A stretch of DNA of 7,064 bases, taken from Alkanindiges sp. GTDB taxonomy: Bacteria > Pseudomonadota > Gammaproteobacteria > Pseudomonadales > Moraxellaceae. The stretch's first letter is position 1. Every line of letters begins with the position of its first letter. The DNA lies in assembly GCA_030152125.1 (NCBI GenBank), contig JASLIR010000167.1, forward strand, positions 1 to 7,064. The letters are read 5' to 3'. A program made the translations under genes and the position numbers. The notes below the pieces were generated by a model. It did no database searches, had not been told where the DNA came from, and saw only the letters and a list, made by a program, of their open reading frames with translations. This document shows positions 5,347-7,064 of the stretch, in pieces.

Positions 5347-6018
5347 TTAGGCCAGCGTGTTGTTTAAAGACCAGTCTTCTACCGGCCAGCCATGCGCCAG
5401 TGCATGCGCATGCAGGCGGGTATCCGGGTTTACGGTAACCGGGTGATCCACAAACTCCAGCAGGAAACGGTCATTAAAGGAATCCGAATAGCCCCAGCTT
5501 TCCTCCAGTTGCGCATTCTGGCTCAACAGCCATTGCTCCAGGTGCTGCAACTTGCCCATCTGGAAACAGGGTGCGCCATTTAAGCTACCGCTATAGCGGC
5601 CATCACGGATTTCCGGCTGGCTGGCAATCAGTTCACTCACAGCAAAAGCGGTTGCAATCGGTTTGGTCACAAACGCATTGGTAGCAGTAATAATCACAAT
5701 CTGATGCCCTGCCTCGCGGTGCCGCGCAATGGCTTCCTGGCCTTTGGGGCGCATGGCAGGAATAATCACCTCTTGCATAAACTGCTGATGCAGGCCATGC
5801 AGGTAAGCCATGTCATGGCTGGCCAGAAACTCAAACACAAATTCGTTATAGGCCACCGCATCCAGCGTACCTTTCTGGTAATCCTGATAAAACTGGTCAT
5901 TTTTCTGGCGGTGCGCCGTCTCGTCTACCAGTTGTCTGGCAATCAAAAACTCACCCCATGCATGATCAGAATCTATATTCAGCAAGGTGTGATCCAGGTC
6001 AAATAACGCCAGCTTCAT
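5347..6018 (-). CDS. HAD-superfamily subfamily IB (SerB-like) phosphatase
   Basis: This 223-residue soluble phosphohydrolase carries all four HAD motifs: I, FDLDHTLL (6-13, nucleophile D7 and acid D9); II, IVIITATNAF (107-116, T111/T113); III, GKLQHLE (155-161, K156); and IV, YSDSFND (177-183, D179 and D183). The cap between motifs I and II (about 15-95) and the DGRYSG turn (139-144) are typical of the IB group with phosphoserine phosphatase relatives. The substrate cannot be read from the sequence; phosphoserine, histidinol phosphate and lipid phosphates are known in the wider group. I place the start at ATG 6018, six bases after GGGAG (6029-6025). A TTG one codon earlier (6021) is too close to that site. 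The gene is divergent from rppH, an arrangement I recall from Pseudomonas, and ends at a strong terminator. Confidence 0.9.
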   Translation of the reverse strand: MKLALFDLDHTLLNIDSDHAWGEFLIARQLVDETAHRQKNDQFYQDYQKGTLDAVAYNEFVFEFLASHDMAYLHGLHQQFMQEVIIPAMRPKGQEAIARHREAGHQIVIITATNAFVTKPIATAFAVSELIASQPEIRDGRYSGSLNGAPCFQMGKLQHLEQWLLSQNAQLEESWGYSDSFNDRFLLEFVDHPVTVNPDTRLHAHALAHGWPVEDWSLNNTLA

Positions 6019-6021
6019 CAA

Positions 6022-6214
6022 TTACTCCCATTTAAGGTCATTTACTCACAAAAAAATGTAAATCTCTCACCGCTAAGCCGTAGAAATTAGTTAAGATCGT
6101 ATCAAACTTCATTGCTTATTCTTTGATTTGCCTTGTGTTGATTTGTGCCCAATAACGAAACAGGCCAAATCCCTGAAATCATGAATAAGCTGTTAACAAA
6201 ATCAGGTACGCCAA
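6022..6214. other. Divergent spacer between the HAD gene and rppH
   Basis: These 193 bases contain no supported gene. An inverted repeat, ATTTAC (6040-6045) and GTAAAT (6058-6063) with a 12-base gap, lies close to the HAD start. TATTCT at 6117-6122 could be a weak plus-strand -10, but no fitting -35 was found for either direction. The short frame from 6145 shows no ribosome site and overlaps rppH, so it is not called. Confidence 0.5.
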
Positions 6215-6694
6215 ATGATCGACTCCGAAGGTTTCCGACCCAATGTCGGGATCATATTGGCAAACGAATATGGACAAGTGCTGTGGGCGAAGCGTATTGG
6301 ACACAATGCGTGGCAATTCCCGCAAGGCGGTATACAGCTGGGGGAAACTCCTGAACAGGCAGTTTACCGCGAATTATGGGAAGAGGTTGGCCTTTTGCCT
6401 GAGCACGTCCAGATTTTAGCACAAACCAGAGGCTGGTTACGCTATCGTTTGCCGCACCGCTATATCCGGCAGGATACCAACCCGGTGTGTATTGGGCAGA
6501 AACAGAAATGGTTCCTGCTACAGTTAAAGGCACCCAGCGAGCTGATCAAGCTGGATGCCGCCCAGCCGGCCGAGTTTGACCAGTGGACATGGGTCAGTTA
6601 TTGGTATCCGCTTACCCAGGTGGTTGCCTTTAAACGCGATGTATACCGCAAAGCCCTGATGGAACTATGTAAAGGGCTGCCGTTTAAGCGCTAG
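6215..6694 (+). CDS. rppH: RNA pyrophosphohydrolase RppH
   Basis: RppH (NudH/YgdP) is a cytoplasmic Nudix enzyme that removes phosphate from the triphosphorylated (or diphosphorylated) 5' end of mRNA and so opens it to RNase E decay. The 159-residue length is normal. The Nudix box GX5EX7REUXEEXGU is complete at residues 38-60, with E44, R52, E53, E56, E57 and G59. The RppH hallmarks [15 protein letters not shown] (1-15), [17 protein letters not shown] (24-40) and the segment [11 protein letters not shown] (73-83) are present. ATG 6215 follows AGGT (6204-6207) by seven bases, a modest ribosome site. The conserved neighbour ptsP follows after 119 bases, as in E. coli and Pseudomonas, and the two are probably co-transcribed at least in part. 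Confidence 0.97.
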   Translation: MIDSEGFRPNVGIILANEYGQVLWAKRIGHNAWQFPQGGIQLGETPEQAVYRELWEEVGLLPEHVQILAQTRGWLRYRLPHRYIRQDTNPVCIGQKQKWFLLQLKAPSELIKLDAAQPAEFDQWTWVSYWYPLTQVVAFKRDVYRKALMELCKGLPFKR

Positions 6695-6697
6695 CCT

Positions 6698-6755
6698 GCT
6701 TACATGATCGTTGTTTGGCTACACGCTATTTGCTTACAACGTTATTTGCTTACAA
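6698..6755 (+). repeat. Tandem 13-base direct repeat in the rppH-ptsP gap
   Basis: TATTTGCTTACAA occurs perfectly at 6727-6739 and 6743-6755, a 16-base period, and its core GCTTACA occurs a third time at 6698-6704 just after the rppH stop. Two helical-turn-like spacings upstream of ptsP could be operator half-sites or a small duplication. No matching protein site is recognised. Confidence 0.75.
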
Positions 6756-6771
6756 GAAGTACAGCAACTCC

Positions 6772-6790
6772 GGATCATCACAGATGATCC
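6772..6790 (+). promoter_or_regulatory. Perfect hairpin upstream of ptsP
   Basis: GGATCATC (6772-6779) and GATGATCC (6783-6790) form eight pairs around a 3-base loop, ending 11 bases before the ptsP ribosome site GGAG (6802-6805). No T tract follows, so it is not an intrinsic terminator. It may be a transcript-processing or stability element, or a dyad for a regulator. Confidence 0.45.
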
Positions 6791-6813
6791 ACAACCCCCA
6801 TGGAGAATAGTCT

Positions 6814-7064
6814 ATGTCTGCAATGCAACTGGATAGTTTAAGACGCATCGTTCAGGAAGTGGATGCGGCGGCCAGTTTGCACGAGGCATTGGAAGTCATG
6901 GTGCAGCTGGTGGCCAAGGCCATGGACTCCGAAGTATGTTCGGTGTACCTGCTGGATGAGCGCAACCAGCGCTATGTACTGATGGCCTCCAAGGGACTGA
7001 AAAACGAATCGGTGGGGATTGTCTCGCTGAGTACCAATGAAGGCCTGGTGGGCCTGGTGGGTCA
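6814..7064 (+). CDS. ptsP: PtsP (enzyme I-Ntr), N-terminal GAF domain, partial
   Basis: PtsP is the first phosphotransferase of the nitrogen-type PTS. It takes phosphate from phosphoenolpyruvate and passes it to NPr and then EIIA-Ntr, a regulatory relay for nitrogen and potassium status. Only the first 83 codons and two bases are present; the catalytic enzyme I part is beyond the right edge. The visible part is the start of the sensory GAF domain: LRRIVQEVDAAASLHEALEV (about 9-28), MDSEVCSVYLLDE (about 37-49), RYVLMASKGL and EGLVGLVG, all close to the E. coli PtsP N-terminus. ATG 6814 has GGAG at 6802-6805, eight bases upstream. In E. coli this GAF domain responds to glutamine and 2-oxoglutarate. 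The link to rppH is conserved. Confidence 0.96.
   Translation, partial: MSAMQLDSLRRIVQEVDAAASLHEALEVMVQLVAKAMDSEVCSVYLLDERNQRYVLMASKGLKNESVGIVSLSTNEGLVGLVG

Noticed and set aside
5295..5415. Repeated GCATGC words in and near the HAD terminator as DNA uptake sequences
   Set aside because: The word is common by chance in this window and no longer shared repeat surrounds the copies; not the Neisseria DUS either.
6019..6021. TTG as start of the HAD phosphatase
   Set aside because: It is only three bases from the Shine-Dalgarno, while the ATG one codon later has a normal six-base spacing.
6145..6354. 69-codon plus-strand frame running into rppH
   Set aside because: It has no ribosome site, overlaps the certain rppH frame out of phase, and the protein looks unlike any domain.

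Overview
The window looks like a chromosomal piece of a gammaproteobacterium, most likely of the Pseudomonadales (Pseudomonas/Acinetobacter-like) group. The LeuC N-terminus is of the gammaproteobacterial type. A LysR regulator pointing away from leuC, and the order HAD-IB phosphatase / rppH / ptsP, are arrangements recalled from that group. This placement is an inference from remembered protein and synteny patterns, not from a search. Base composition is middling. A hand count gives 31/60 G+C for one line inside the LysR gene (3601-3660) and 22/60 for one line inside the NYN gene (2701-2760).

Layout from the left. The 5' end of leuC (minus strand) is cut by the window edge. An AT-rich 313-bp divergent spacer separates it from a Bax-inhibitor-1 family membrane protein gene (plus). 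Convergent to that gene is an unrecognised two-helix membrane protein gene (minus, TTG start). Next come a small DUF2061 membrane protein gene (plus) with a strong terminator, then an AT-rich NYN-domain/OST-HTH gene coupled by an ATGA overlap to a LysR-type regulator gene. The LysR stop codon interlocks with the stop of the convergent gene for a GRDP-like membrane protein with a Ser/Cys/Gly tail. That gene has a good candidate Pho-box promoter. A strong terminator follows for a HAD-IB phosphatase gene (minus), which is divergent from rppH. The window ends in the first 83 codons of ptsP.

Two conserved housekeeping blocks frame the window: leucine biosynthesis (leuC with a probable LysR partner about 3.1 kb away) and the HAD/rppH-ptsP block (mRNA 5'-end processing and the nitrogen-type phosphotransferase system). 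The variable part lies between them. Four genes sit between leuC and the LysR gene: BI-1, the orphan membrane protein, DUF2061 and the NYN RNase-like gene. They look like unrelated accessory genes rather than one pathway.

I see no complete undescribed multi-gene system. The items most worth a second look are the candidate PhoB-controlled GRDP-like gene and its possible antisense overlap with LysR mRNA, the NYN-LysR translational coupling, the split leuC/LysR pair, and the repeats in the rppH-ptsP gap. No rRNA, tRNA, CRISPR array or insertion sequence was seen.
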